A stretch of DNA of 64,000 nucleotides from an uncultured Anaerolineae bacterium. Its GTDB lineage: Bacteria; Chloroflexota; Anaerolineae; Anaerolineales; Villigracilaceae. The stretch is taken from contig CAIQVH010000031.1 of assembly GCA_903875215.1 (NCBI GenBank), positions 248,001 through 312,000 of the forward strand, given 5' to 3'. The notes under the pieces are model-generated. The model was not told the DNA's origin, ran no database searches, and saw only the letters and a list, made by a program, of their open reading frames with translations. Shown here piece by piece: positions 43,798 through 52,637 of this stretch. Position 1 is the stretch's first letter, and the number at the start of each line of letters is the position of its first letter. Both the position numbers and the translations under genes were made by a program.

Positions 43798-45816
43798 ATG
43801 AACCGTTCCCCCGGTAGTTTTTCTCGCGCTGTACTTTTTCTGTTTGTTGGGCTGCTCGCCGGCCTGGGGCTGGGAATTTTACTCCACACCCTGACTTCCG
43901 GCGTCTTTAATGCGACGTATTTTGCAGATATTCCTTCCTGGATGCTTGGGTTTCTGCTGGGAACCCTGGGTTTCTTTTATGGCTTGCTGGGTTATTTCGG
44001 TGTTGTCCGCGGGTTAATTTTCCAGGTGCTCGGAACCTTGCTGGGTGCAGGACTGGTCAGCGCTGTGCGCGCCTTGTTAAAAACCAGCTTTTTTGATCTG
44101 GCCACCTTCGGTCTGACAGAACCGGCCTGGGTCTTCGGTGGCCTGGTCGGAGCAGTGGCCTTCCTGGCTGGCGTGGGTGCGCTTTCAGACTGGTGGAAAT
44201 GGGCTCGCGGTGAAGAAACCCACGATCACCACGAAGACATTCCCGGCTGGCGCAAATACTTCGGTGTCTCGCTTGACCACAAAGTCATCGGCATTCAATA
44301 TACTTTCACGTCTTTGTTGCTGCTCAGTGTCGGCGGGCTGTTTGCGCTGATCTTCCGCACCGAGCTGGCAAAATCCGGGTTGGATATCATCTCGCTCAAC
44401 TTTTACAATACCCTGATGAGCTTGCACGGCATGGTGATGATCGTCTCCATCCTGGTCGGAATTGCCGGTGTGATCAACTATCTTGTCCCGTTGTTGATTG
44501 GGGCGCAGGATATGGCCTTTCCGCGCCTGAATGCTTTCTCGTATTGGGTGGCTGTGCCAGCGGCGGTTTTGCTGCTCGCCAGCCTGGGCCTGGGCGGTTT
44601 CGATACCGGTTGGACGGGCTACCCGCCCCTCGCAAGCCGCGCTCCGGTCGGCATTCAGATGTTTTACCTGGGAGTCTGGGTGGCCGGTTGGTCTTCCATT
44701 CTCGGCGCTCTGAACCTGATCGTGACTGTATTGCGCATGCGCGCGAAGGGCATGACGGCTTTTCGCATGCCGATTTTTGTCTGGGCCTCGCTGGCGACTT
44801 CCATCATCTCGCTGACCGCCACGCAGCTGATCGGCCTGTCCTTCCAAATGTCCATGTTCCAGCGCCTGTTCGGCATGCCATTTTTTGATGCCGCCAAGGG
44901 CGGAAATCCGGTTCTCTTTCAGCACTTGTTCTGGTTCTATTCACATCCGGCAGTGTACGTTTTCGTCCTGCCTGGCCTGGGAATTATCTCGGAACTGCTG
45001 CCGGTCTTTGTCCGCAAGCCGTTGTTTGGTTACCGCTGGGTAGCGCTCTCGTCCATTGGCATTGCCCTGGTCGGTTTCCTGGTCTGGGCGCATCATATGT
45101 TTACCTCGGGCATGAATGAATACCTGCGGGTGCCCTTCATGTACAGCACCTTGCTGGTGGCTGTGCCGACCGGGGTGAAGTTTTTCTCATGGGTTGCCAC
45201 GCTCTATAAAGGCAAAATCACCACGCCCGTGCCGATGCTGTTCGTCCTGGGCGGAATCGTCGTTTTCCTGATGGGCGGACTTTCCGGGCCGCCGAACGCC
45301 ACAGTCTCCACCGATCTGCATTTGCACGATACCTACTTTATCGTCGGCCACTTCCACGACACCATGTTCGGCGGATACATCTTCCCGTTTTTTGCCGCCC
45401 TGTATTACTGGTTTCCCAAAGCCACCGGCAAAAGGCTGAATGAAACCCTCGGAAAATGGCATTTCTGGCTGATGACGCCCTCCTTCTTGATTCTGACCCT
45501 GTTTATGATGCGCGTTGGCCTGCTGGGAATGCGCCGCCGCATTGCGGATTATGACCCTGCCCTGGGATTTGATCCCTGGCATCTGGCCATGACCATTGCC
45601 GCTTTCGGTATTGCGCTTGCCGTGTTGATCTTCTTCTACAACATCTACAAGACCCTGAAAAGCGACCAAATGGCCACCGGCAATATCTGGAATTCGCGCT
45701 CCCCTGAATGGCAGGTGCCATCTCCGATGCCAGCCCATAACTACGACCACGAATTTGAAGTCGTCGGCGAACCCTATGATTACGGGCTGCCGGGTTCCAC
45801 TTACGTCAAAATGTAA
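43798..45816 (+). CDS. coxA: Cytochrome c oxidase subunit I, A2 type, with N-terminal extension
   Basis: A 672-residue heme-copper oxidase catalytic subunit. Low-spin heme ligand in SLHGMVMI; CuB His and cross-linked Tyr in FWFYSHPAVYVFVLPG; CuB pair in WAHHMFTSG; heme ligands in VGHFHDTMF. The D-channel glutamate of PEVY is absent and replaced by the YSHP pattern of family A2 oxidases. About 145 residues with three to four helices precede the usual start (SLDHKVIGIQY), an extension not present in typical CoxA. It sits 10 bases after coxB. Confidence 0.95.
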   Translation: MNRSPGSFSRAVLFLFVGLLAGLGLGILLHTLTSGVFNATYFADIPSWMLGFLLGTLGFFYGLLGYFGVVRGLIFQVLGTLLGAGLVSAVRALLKTSFFDLATFGLTEPAWVFGGLVGAVAFLAGVGALSDWWKWARGEETHDHHEDIPGWRKYFGVSLDHKVIGIQYTFTSLLLLSVGGLFALIFRTELAKSGLDIISLNFYNTLMSLHGMVMIVSILVGIAGVINYLVPLLIGAQDMAFPRLNAFSYWVAVPAAVLLLASLGLGGFDTGWTGYPPLASRAPVGIQMFYLGVWVAGWSSILGALNLIVTVLRMRAKGMTAFRMPIFVWASLATSIISLTATQLIGLSFQMSMFQRLFGMPFFDAAKGGNPVLFQHLFWFYSHPAVYVFVLPGLGIISELLPVFVRKPLFGYRWVALSSIGIALVGFLVWAHHMFTSGMNEYLRVPFMYSTLLVAVPTGVKFFSWVATLYKGKITTPVPMLFVLGGIVVFLMGGLSGPPNATVSTDLHLHDTYFIVGHFHDTMFGGYIFPFFAALYYWFPKATGKRLNETLGKWHFWLMTPSFLILTLFMMRVGLLGMRRRIADYDPALGFDPWHLAMTIAAFGIALAVLIFFYNIYKTLKSDQMATGNIWNSRSPEWQVPSPMPAHNYDHEFEVVGEPYDYGLPGSTYVKM

Positions 45817-45833
45817 TCATCTGGAGAAATTCT

Positions 45834-46601
45834 GTGAATCACGAAAATCATTCTGGCTCTCTCTATCAGGGATTGGTGATCTTTGTCATCCTGGCATTCC
45901 TGACCGCGGTGGAATATTTCATCGCCATCACCAACGCCTCGGTCCTGTTGTTGTCCATCGTCGCCTTCATCAAAGTCGGGCTGGTCATGTATTATTACAT
46001 GCACGTCTACAAGCTTGCCCAGGAAGATGATGAACACGACCATCACAGCTACGCCTGGAAACTGGCAACCAACCGCCTGGGTCTGTGGCTGTTTTTACTC
46101 TCCGATTCGTTCGTTTTTGGTGGCTTGTTCATCAGCCGCTTCAACTTGCTCGGATTCACCCGCCCGCCGCTCAACCAATTTCTTGGCCTGATTGTCACCA
46201 CCGTCCTGCTGATTTCCTCGTTCTTCATGAATCGCGGCGAAACCCAAATGGCCCGGGGCGACCGGAAAGGTTTCATGCTTTCGACCGCAATCACCTTTCT
46301 GCTCGGTTTGGGCTTTCTGGTTGGCGTGGTCTTTATTGAATGGCCCAACGCTGCCGCCGAAGGCCTGACCGTCAGCGGCAGCGCGGCGGGCGGCATCTTC
46401 TACATGATGACCGGCATGCACGCTTTCCACGTCCTGACGGGCTTGATCTTCCTCGTCATCATCCTGCGCAATACCGCCCGCGGTCACTACAGTGCCGAAA
46501 AACATTGGGCGGTTGAAGCCGCCGCCGTCTACTGGCACTTTATCGACGTAGTCTGGATCTTCTTCTACCCGGCGCTTTACCTGATCGGGAAATTGATGTA
46601 G
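45834..46601 (+). CDS. coxC: Fused cytochrome oxidase subunit IV-like and subunit III
   Basis: A 255-residue protein with GTG start at 45834 (GGAGAAA upstream). The first 70 residues match the small caa3 subunit IV (CtaF-like): LVIFVILAFLTAVEYFIA, then VAFIKVGLVMYYYMHVYKL. After a His/Asp-rich linker (DDEHDHH), residues 85-255 form subunit III: LATNRLGLWLFLLSDSFVFGG, TGMHAFHVLTGLIF and EAAAVYWHFIDVVWIFFYPALYL. So two normally separate subunits are joined. Confidence 0.88.
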   Translation: MNHENHSGSLYQGLVIFVILAFLTAVEYFIAITNASVLLLSIVAFIKVGLVMYYYMHVYKLAQEDDEHDHHSYAWKLATNRLGLWLFLLSDSFVFGGLFISRFNLLGFTRPPLNQFLGLIVTTVLLISSFFMNRGETQMARGDRKGFMLSTAITFLLGLGFLVGVVFIEWPNAAAEGLTVSGSAAGGIFYMMTGMHAFHVLTGLIFLVIILRNTARGHYSAEKHWAVEAAAVYWHFIDVVWIFFYPALYLIGKLM

Positions 46602-46609
46602 CGTGACTG

Positions 46610-46638
46610 AAAAAACAGGGCCATGCGCCTTGTTTTTT
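46610..46638 (+). terminator. Intrinsic terminator or attenuator inside the oxidase cluster
   Basis: AAAAAACAGGGC pairs with GCCTTGTTTTTT (one G-T pair) around a 5-base loop and ends in a T-run. It separates structural cox genes from the assembly genes beginning at 46654. Confidence 0.75.
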
Positions 46639-46653
46639 TCTAGGAGCAAGGAT

Positions 46654-47163
46654 ATGCAACAACGCAGAATTGTCCAGCGGGTGCTGGTAGCTCTCTTGAT
46701 CGGGATTCTGGTGGCGGTTGGAGTGAACGAAGGCAGCTTTTTCTTCCTGAAAAGCGCCGCCGGGCGTGCGCCTCGTACCATTGAACTGGTCATCCCGGCT
46801 GGTTCAGCCGAAAAAGTAGCGCAGGGCCAGTCCAACCCGGCCCTGCCCGAAAACATGGTCTTCGTGGTTGGAGATACTCTTACCGTCAAAAACGAAGACA
46901 GTGCCGACCACAAGCTTGGCCCGCTTTTTATCCCGGCCGGCACTTCCGCCAGCCTGACCCTCAGCCAGGCCAATAATTATGCATACGAATGCTCCTTCCA
47001 GCCAGGCCGCTACCTGGGGCTGGATGTACGCGAACCGGTCACCTGGGCAACCCGCTTGTACGGCATATTCTTTGCCGGGATTCCACTCGGCAGCCTGCTG
47101 GCGCTTTACAGCTTTATTCTTTGGCCTCTTACCCCCGCCGAAAAGAAACCGGTTCCGGCATGA
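46654..47163 (+). CDS. Membrane-anchored cupredoxin-like protein
   Basis: A 169-residue protein with an N-terminal helix (about 9-30), an extracytoplasmic beta-rich domain and a C-terminal helix (about 130-155). VFVVGDTLTVKNEDSADHKLGP and YAYECSFQPGRYLGLDV resemble a plastocyanin-like fold; the His of the first loop and the Cys are kept, but the second His and Met ligands are not evident. It may be a copper chaperone or oxidase assembly factor. AGGAGCAAGG precedes the ATG. It overlaps SURF1 by ATGA. Confidence 0.7.
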   Translation: MQQRRIVQRVLVALLIGILVAVGVNEGSFFFLKSAAGRAPRTIELVIPAGSAEKVAQGQSNPALPENMVFVVGDTLTVKNEDSADHKLGPLFIPAGTSASLTLSQANNYAYECSFQPGRYLGLDVREPVTWATRLYGIFFAGIPLGSLLALYSFILWPLTPAEKKPVPA

Positions 47164-47939
47164 ACCTCCTGCGCGCCATGTTCAGCCGCCAATACTTCCT
47201 GGCGACGGTTTTTGTTCTTTTGGGTACCGCCCTGTGCGCCCGGCTGGGGATCTGGCAGCTCGACCGGCTGGAACAGCGCCGGGCCTTTAACGCACACTAC
47301 CTGGCAACCTCGCAAATGCCCACCCTCGAGCTGGATTCCGCACCTCAGGCTGACCTGACGACCATGGAATATCGCCCGGTCACGCTTTCCGGAACGTTCG
47401 ATTTTGACCACCAGGTAGCCTTGCGCAATCGTTATCACGAAAACACGCCCGGCTACGACCTGCTCACTCCGCTGATTCTCTCGGATGGCACGGCTGTCCT
47501 GATCCAGCGCGGCTGGATCCCTGCCGAGGGCAACGCCGCCCCGGCCGATTGGCGCAAATATGACCAGCCCGGCGTACAAACCATCCACGGCATTCTGCGC
47601 CTTGGGCAAACCCGGCCCGACCTGGGCGGAATCCCTGACCCTGAACTTGCCCCCGGCCAGACCCGTCTGGATTTCTGGAATCTCGTTAATCTCGAACGCC
47701 TGGCCCTGCAAATCCCAGATCCGCTGCTGCCCGTTTTTGTCCAACCTGATGGAAACCCATCCCAGACAGAGCCGCCTTTCCCGTCTCAGCCCACAATTGA
47801 AATTACAGAAGGACCGCACTTCGGGTATGCACTGCAATGGTTCACCTTTGCCTCCATCTTGTTTTTTGGCTACCCATTCTTCTACCTGCGCCAGGCCCTG
47901 ACCAAAACCCCCGAGCCGTCTTTCCCAAAGGAACTATGA
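47160..47939 (+). CDS. SURF1-family cytochrome oxidase assembly protein
   Basis: A 259-residue protein with helices at both ends. Family marks are the N-terminal LGTALCARLGIWQLDRLEQRR, the central LIQRGWIPAE and the C-terminal GPHFGYALQWFTFASI. SURF1 delivers or stabilises heme a during CoxA maturation. Start 47160 overlaps the preceding stop and its stop overlaps the CtaA/CtaB fusion start, so the three assembly genes are translationally coupled. Confidence 0.93.
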   Translation: MNLLRAMFSRQYFLATVFVLLGTALCARLGIWQLDRLEQRRAFNAHYLATSQMPTLELDSAPQADLTTMEYRPVTLSGTFDFDHQVALRNRYHENTPGYDLLTPLILSDGTAVLIQRGWIPAEGNAAPADWRKYDQPGVQTIHGILRLGQTRPDLGGIPDPELAPGQTRLDFWNLVNLERLALQIPDPLLPVFVQPDGNPSQTEPPFPSQPTIEITEGPHFGYALQWFTFASILFFGYPFFYLRQALTKTPEPSFPKEL

Positions 47940-49252
47940 AATTCACACTCTCCACCTCTTTTGCCAAACTGGCCCTGTTCACCCTGCTGTCCATTATTCT
48001 ATTGACGGCAGGCGGCCGGATGGTGGCAGTCACCACGCAGGGCGCAGAGTGTTCCAGCTGGCCGGTCTGTGTGCCGGTAGGACTTTCTGGCTGGGCCCAG
48101 CTTCTCCACCGCTTCACGGTCGGCCTTTCTGCCATTTTGATGCTGGCGCTGCTCTTTCACGCCTGGCGCACTCAACGCGATCATCGCCTGCTGCTGCCGC
48201 TCACAACCGTCAGCGTGACTTTGTTCTTCAGCCAGGCCCTGCTCGGCGGGATTCTCGTCACCCGCGCCTTCCCGCCTGTCCTGCAGACCCTCCACGCGCT
48301 GACCGGATTTTCCGTTTGGGCGGCTCTGGTTGCGCTGGTCATTGCCGCCGGCGCCGATGCCCGGCCTGCCGTCGCATTTCCCCCGCTGGATGTGCGCCAA
48401 CGCCTGAAGGATTTCCTGACCCTCACCAAGCCCGTTATTGTCGGGTTATTGCTGGTCACCACGTTTGCCGGGCTCGTGGCTGGTGGCAAAGCCTGGCCCT
48501 CTTTTTCCCTGGCTTTCTGGACGTTGTTCGCCGGAGCGCTGGCCGCCGGCGGCTCTGGCGCCATTAACCAGTACATTGACCGCGACCTCGACAAGAACAT
48601 GCAGCGCACCGCCAAACGCCCTCTCGCAGCCGGACGCATGACCCCCGCTGAAGGTCTGTCTTTTGGCCTGGCGCTCTCCATCCTGAGTTTTTACCTGATG
48701 GCCGGATATGTCAACCTGCTTGCCGCCCTGCTCTCTCTGGCTGGTATTTTCTACTACGTCATTCTGTACTCAATCCTGCTCAAAAAAGCCACCGTACAAA
48801 ACATCGTCATCGGCGGCGGAGCCGGGGCGCTGCCTCCGCTGGTTGGCTGGGCGGCTGCCACTGGCACCCTTTCCATTCCAGCCTGGATCCTCTTCCTGAT
48901 CATTTTTCTCTGGACCCCACCCCACTTCTGGGCGCTGGCCATTGTGCGCAGAAAAGATTACGAACATGCGGGCGTTCCGATGCTGCCCGTGCTGCGCGGC
49001 GAAGCCGAAGCCCGCAAACAAGTGCTCATCTACACCATCGAACTGGTTGCCGCCACTTTCCTGCTTCCGCTGATTCGCTACACCGGCTGGGTCTACCTCG
49101 TTTCTGCGGCGCTGCTGGGCGGCTTGCTGCTCTATTACGCCTGGAATGTCTACACCCGCGCAGGCAACAAAGTCGCCTGGCAGATGTACCGCTACTCCAG
49201 CATGTACCTGATGTTCCTCTTCCTGGCGCTGGTGGTGGATGCGCTGGTTTAG
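47936..49252 (+). CDS. ctaB: Half-length CtaA domain fused to CtaB (heme O synthase)
   Basis: A 438-residue membrane fusion. The first 140 residues hold four helices with Cys pair TTQGAECSSWPVCVP and two heme-type histidines (LLHRFTVG, LQTLHALTG), i.e. one of the two four-helix bundles of a normal CtaA. Residues about 150-438 are the CtaB farnesyltransferase: NQYIDRDLDKNMQRTAKRPLAAG and YEHAGVPMLPVLRGE. CtaB makes heme O, the substrate of heme A synthase. Half-size CtaA proteins are known in archaea. A full CtaA is also encoded at 31398. Confidence 0.9.
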   Translation: MKFTLSTSFAKLALFTLLSIILLTAGGRMVAVTTQGAECSSWPVCVPVGLSGWAQLLHRFTVGLSAILMLALLFHAWRTQRDHRLLLPLTTVSVTLFFSQALLGGILVTRAFPPVLQTLHALTGFSVWAALVALVIAAGADARPAVAFPPLDVRQRLKDFLTLTKPVIVGLLLVTTFAGLVAGGKAWPSFSLAFWTLFAGALAAGGSGAINQYIDRDLDKNMQRTAKRPLAAGRMTPAEGLSFGLALSILSFYLMAGYVNLLAALLSLAGIFYYVILYSILLKKATVQNIVIGGGAGALPPLVGWAAATGTLSIPAWILFLIIFLWTPPHFWALAIVRRKDYEHAGVPMLPVLRGEAEARKQVLIYTIELVAATFLLPLIRYTGWVYLVSAALLGGLLLYYAWNVYTRAGNKVAWQMYRYSSMYLMFLFLALVVDALV

Positions 49253-49257
49253 CCCCC

Positions 49258-50703
49258 TTACGGCACGCTCAGCACAATCGCAGTCCTGTCAAGGTACACG
49301 GTACGCCAACCTGCGGTTTGCAGAGCCTGCACCAGCGGCCAATCGGGAGGCAGGATGGCCCAGCGCACCCGATTCTCCATCAGGATATTCTGCCATCCGT
49401 CGCCCAGGGTGATGACCTGTTCATATTGGCGGGTAAATGCCTCGCCATACACATCCGTCTGGCTGTCAATAAACACGCGTTTCTCCGGCCACAAATTAAA
49501 AATCAGGTAACCACCCCAGTCAAAGGCGTTGAACATCTCGCCGGGCTGGGGATTTTCTTTCAGCCAGCGCACCGCCTCCACCGGGTAAAAAGTGGCGTCA
49601 AAGCGCAGCGGGCTGAAGGCCAGCTGTATGCCAAAAAACAGGAAAATGGCGACCGGCCAGAAGATGCCGGTTAACCGGCTTTCCACTTGCTCGATAAGCA
49701 TTTCCAGCCGCCCGAGCGGCTCAAAATCTCGACTCTCCGCCAGCGTGCTTACCAATACGAAAGGCGCCACCACCCCGTAAAGATGGACGTTGCGCGCCGA
49801 AAGCAGGCTCATGGCTGTAAAACCTGCCAGCAAAACTCCCTGTCCTGCCGCAAGCGGCCTTTTTTTGATGGCCAGCAGAAAGAGCGAAAACGCCAGAAGT
49901 GCCAGCAGAACTAAAAATCCCGGCTCTTGAAAATTGGGCGGCTGGGTCTCATTGGTGTGCGAAATCAAATAGGAATTATTCACATATCCCAGCACGGTCG
50001 TCCAAATCCGCATTCCCACCGGGTTGATCAGGGTGGCAAAAAACGATAGTACGCTTACCAGCCCCAGCTTTTTCCCAAGGCCGGGCAGCGATTCATTTTT
50101 CTGGAAGAGCTGCTCCCAGCCCCAGCCAGCCAGGGCGGCGCCCAACACCAGGAATCCGGCGATGAACTCGCCATGCAAGTTGGCCCAGAAGACCATCAGC
50201 AGCGGGAAAAGCCACAGCCTGACCGGTTTCCCCACCCGCAGCCTCTCTACCAGTGTCAGCCAGAGCGCCAGTAGCAGCATGGTGAAGAGGTGCGGGCGCA
50301 CAATCCAGTGCAGGGAAGAGACAGCGGCTCCGAAAATGGTCACAAAGAGCACGGGCAGGCGCTGCCCGCTGCGGTCAAGGCCCGAAGCGTAGATCAGGGT
50401 AAAGGTCGCGGCTAACAGTGCGGCAGCCAGCAAGGCCAGTCCGTTCAATCCAAAAACGGATTCGATGCCATAGAAGATGGCTCCCGCCAGCCACTCGTGC
50501 GGAGCAAATGGTTTGCCGCTGTTGGTATGTGAAAACAGGTCGGTGGTGGGGGGCAGGCCGTGCTGCCAGGCGTAGCGCCCCATGGCCAGGTGGCGCGGCA
50601 GATCGCCATCGATGTTGAGCATGCGCGGAGCAAGCAGGATGGCAGCGGCAAAGAGGCCGAGGAAGAGGATGTCTTGCAGGCGGGGGAGCAGGTAGCGTCT
50701 CAT
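49258..50703 (-). CDS. Polytopic membrane protein, GT-C-like
   Basis: A 481-residue protein with about ten helices. An early loop has NIDGDLPRHLAMGRYAWQHG and TTDLFSHTNSGKPFAPHEWLAG, reminiscent of the acidic external loop of GT-C glycosyltransferases, and a soluble C-terminal part (FNAFDWGGYLIFNLWPEKRVFID) follows. Similar proteins are common in bacteria without assigned function. TAAAAT lies six bases before the ATG. It converges with the heme biosynthesis run, five bases from its stop. Confidence 0.65.
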   Translation of the reverse strand: MRRYLLPRLQDILFLGLFAAAILLAPRMLNIDGDLPRHLAMGRYAWQHGLPPTTDLFSHTNSGKPFAPHEWLAGAIFYGIESVFGLNGLALLAAALLAATFTLIYASGLDRSGQRLPVLFVTIFGAAVSSLHWIVRPHLFTMLLLALWLTLVERLRVGKPVRLWLFPLLMVFWANLHGEFIAGFLVLGAALAGWGWEQLFQKNESLPGLGKKLGLVSVLSFFATLINPVGMRIWTTVLGYVNNSYLISHTNETQPPNFQEPGFLVLLALLAFSLFLLAIKKRPLAAGQGVLLAGFTAMSLLSARNVHLYGVVAPFVLVSTLAESRDFEPLGRLEMLIEQVESRLTGIFWPVAIFLFFGIQLAFSPLRFDATFYPVEAVRWLKENPQPGEMFNAFDWGGYLIFNLWPEKRVFIDSQTDVYGEAFTRQYEQVITLGDGWQNILMENRVRWAILPPDWPLVQALQTAGWRTVYLDRTAIVLSVP

Positions 50704-50715
50704 GGCTGGATTTTA
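50704..50715 (-). promoter_or_regulatory. Possible -10 box TAAAAT six bases before the ATG
   Basis: On the minus strand TAAAAT (50715-50710), six bases, ATG at 50703. No -35 box is evident and the element lies in the flank of the rpoD terminator. Confidence 0.3.
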
Positions 50716-50718
50716 AGC

Positions 50719-50746
50719 GAAAAATCCGGCATGTGCCGGATTTTTC
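50719..50746 (-). terminator. Intrinsic terminator of rpoD
   Basis: A perfect 13-bp stem GAAAAATCCGGCA/TGCCGGATTTTTC with a two-base loop, 11 bases after the rpoD stop. The T-run on the minus strand fits rpoD transcription. Confidence 0.9.
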
Positions 50747-50756
50747 AGCATGGTTG

Positions 50757-51962
50757 TTATTCTCCCAGATAGTCGCGCAGTTTGCGGCGCACGGAGGGAT
50801 GTCGCAGGCGGCTGAGTGCCTGGGCTTCGATCTGGCGGACGCGCTCGCGGGTGACGCCCATTTTGCGGCCCACTTCTTCGAGGGTGTAGGCCTGGCCGTC
50901 GAGCAGGCCGTAGCGCAGTTGCAGGATGCGCACTTCGCGCGGGGGCAGGCTGTTGAGAACCTCGCCGAGGTGTTCGCGCAGCAGGTTGTAGGTGGCGGTG
51001 TCATCGGGCGGGGCGGCTTCGTCGTCTTCGATGAAATCTCCCAGCACGGAATCTTCTTCATCGTCGGTGGGGGTTTCCAGCGAAAGCGGCCGGCGCGCGA
51101 CCTGGATCATGTTTTCCACTTTTTTGGGCGGCACTTCCAGGGCGTTGGCCAGTTCATCCACGGAGGGCTCGCGCCCCAGGCGCTGGGTCAGCTGGTGCTG
51201 GACGCGCAGCAGTTTGTTGATCTGGTCTCCCATGTGGACGGGCACACGAATGGTGCGGCCCTGGTCGGCGATGGCGCGGGTGACGGCCTGGCGGATCCAC
51301 CAGGTGGCATAGGTGGAGAATTTATGCCCGCGGCGATAGTCAAACTTCTTGGTGGCGCGGATCAGGCCGATGTTGCCTTCCTGGATCAGGTCAAGGAAGG
51401 GGACGCCGCGCCCCATGTATTTTTTGGCAACCGAAATGACCAGGCGGCTGTTGGCTGTGATGAGGTGCTCGCGGGCGGCCCAGCCATCTTCGATCAGGGA
51501 GCGCAGTTCCTGCCGGCGGCGCGGGCTGGCGTTGCCCTTGGCTAATTCTTCGCGAGACATGCGCCCGTTTTCAATGCGCTGCGCCAGCTGGACTTCCTCG
51601 TAGGCGGTCAGCAGGGGCACCCGGCTGACTTCTTTGAGGTACAGGCCAATTGTGTCGTCGGTGTCGATGTTGGCCAGGTAGTCATCCAGGTCGAGCTCGG
51701 GTTCGGCTTCGACCGCTTCCTCGGGAATTGCCAACTCGTCTTCGGTAGGTTCTGTGGTGTTGGTGTCTTCCACAAACGGGATACCGGCGCTGAGCAGCGC
51801 GGCAAAGGCTTCTTCGAGCTGCTCGACATCCTGTTCGGCTTCGGGAAAGAAGTGCAGAATATCATCTATCGTCACGTATGATTTTTGCCGCCCCAACTCA
51901 ATCAAACGCGCAATGGGAGAGTACTCTTCTTCCTCTTCTGTGATCAGCAGAGGTTCATCCAT
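50757..51962 (-). CDS. rpoD: Primary RNA polymerase sigma factor RpoD
   Basis: A 401-residue group 1 sigma-70. Region 1.1-like N-terminus ([22 protein letters not shown]), region 1.2 [17 protein letters not shown], region 2 ([43 protein letters not shown]) for -10 recognition, region 3, and region 4.2 ([30 protein letters not shown]) for -35 recognition are present. It lacks the large E. coli-type non-conserved insert. The promoters with near-consensus boxes in this window are consistent with it. Confidence 0.97.
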   Translation of the reverse strand: MDEPLLITEEEEEYSPIARLIELGRQKSYVTIDDILHFFPEAEQDVEQLEEAFAALLSAGIPFVEDTNTTEPTEDELAIPEEAVEAEPELDLDDYLANIDTDDTIGLYLKEVSRVPLLTAYEEVQLAQRIENGRMSREELAKGNASPRRRQELRSLIEDGWAAREHLITANSRLVISVAKKYMGRGVPFLDLIQEGNIGLIRATKKFDYRRGHKFSTYATWWIRQAVTRAIADQGRTIRVPVHMGDQINKLLRVQHQLTQRLGREPSVDELANALEVPPKKVENMIQVARRPLSLETPTDDEEDSVLGDFIEDDEAAPPDDTATYNLLREHLGEVLNSLPPREVRILQLRYGLLDGQAYTLEEVGRKMGVTRERVRQIEAQALSRLRHPSVRRKLRDYLGE

Positions 51963-51996
51963 TCGTTTTTTTCCTATCTCTCGTCAAGTCAAAATC

Positions 51997-52025
51997 AGGA
52001 TACTCTTTTTCAGGGGTAAATTCAA
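51997..52025 (-). promoter_or_regulatory. Sigma-70 promoter for rpoD: TTGAAT-17-TATCCT
   Basis: On the minus strand TTGAAT (52025-52020), 17 bases, TATCCT (52002-51997), about 35 bases before the ATG. Confidence 0.55.
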
Positions 52026-52077
52026 TACCCGGTGACTGGTTTCTGTTCGAACCTGTCAAATTCGTTAAGTGCCGATG

Positions 52078-52635
52078 TTACGGGGCCGGCGTGGGGTTGG
52101 AATTGACCGTTTGCAGCAGCAAAATAACCGAGCTGAGGCTGTTGAGGTTGGCAACGATCACGCTTCCATCCTCCAGTTTGATGTAATAACCGCTCTGCGT
52201 GACGGTTTTCTGGCCGATCTGAAAGGTGAGCGTGGACCCGTCCGCCAGCCCGACCGAAACGTGATAGAGCGGGCTATCCAACCCGGTGGAAACTGGATCG
52301 GGCGGCGGGTCAAGGCGGGCTAAAATGCGCAGGGCCTTAAGATCGGAGGCAACCGTTTCGGCCAGACCGCCTTCCGGCAGGGTTTCTCCCTCGGCGGGCA
52401 GGAATTGCCAGGACCCGCTGCTCTGATCGAGCATCAGGCTCCGGTCGCCTTCCTGCAGCAGAGAAATGTAGACCAGGTTGTTTGCCTGGTCAATCAAATA
52501 GACCGGCCCTGGCGGGGTGGCAGTCGCATTGCCGCTGAGCGTGCGCTGGATCAGGTTGTTGGGCTGCTGCAGACTCCAGTACAGACCGGCCAGTAAAAGG
52601 AGTAACAGCAGCAGAACGATGGTCGAGCGACGCAT
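52078..52635 (-). CDS. DUF4340-type membrane-anchored protein
   Basis: A 185-residue protein with an N-terminal Leu-rich anchor (MRRSTIVLLLL..., residues 2-20) and a soluble domain: VYLIDQANNLVYISL, LPAEGETLPEGGLAETVASDL and SPLYHVSVGLADGSTLTFQIG, as in DUF4340 proteins. Such proteins accompany GldG-like ABC systems. Start 52635 lies three bases after the previous gene's stop. Function is unknown. It is shorter than many DUF4340 proteins, which often carry tandem copies. Confidence 0.75.
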   Translation of the reverse strand: MRRSTIVLLLLLLLLAGLYWSLQQPNNLIQRTLSGNATATPPGPVYLIDQANNLVYISLLQEGDRSLMLDQSSGSWQFLPAEGETLPEGGLAETVASDLKALRILARLDPPPDPVSTGLDSPLYHVSVGLADGSTLTFQIGQKTVTQSGYYIKLEDGSVIVANLNSLSSVILLLQTVNSNPTPAP

Positions 52636-52637
52636 GC

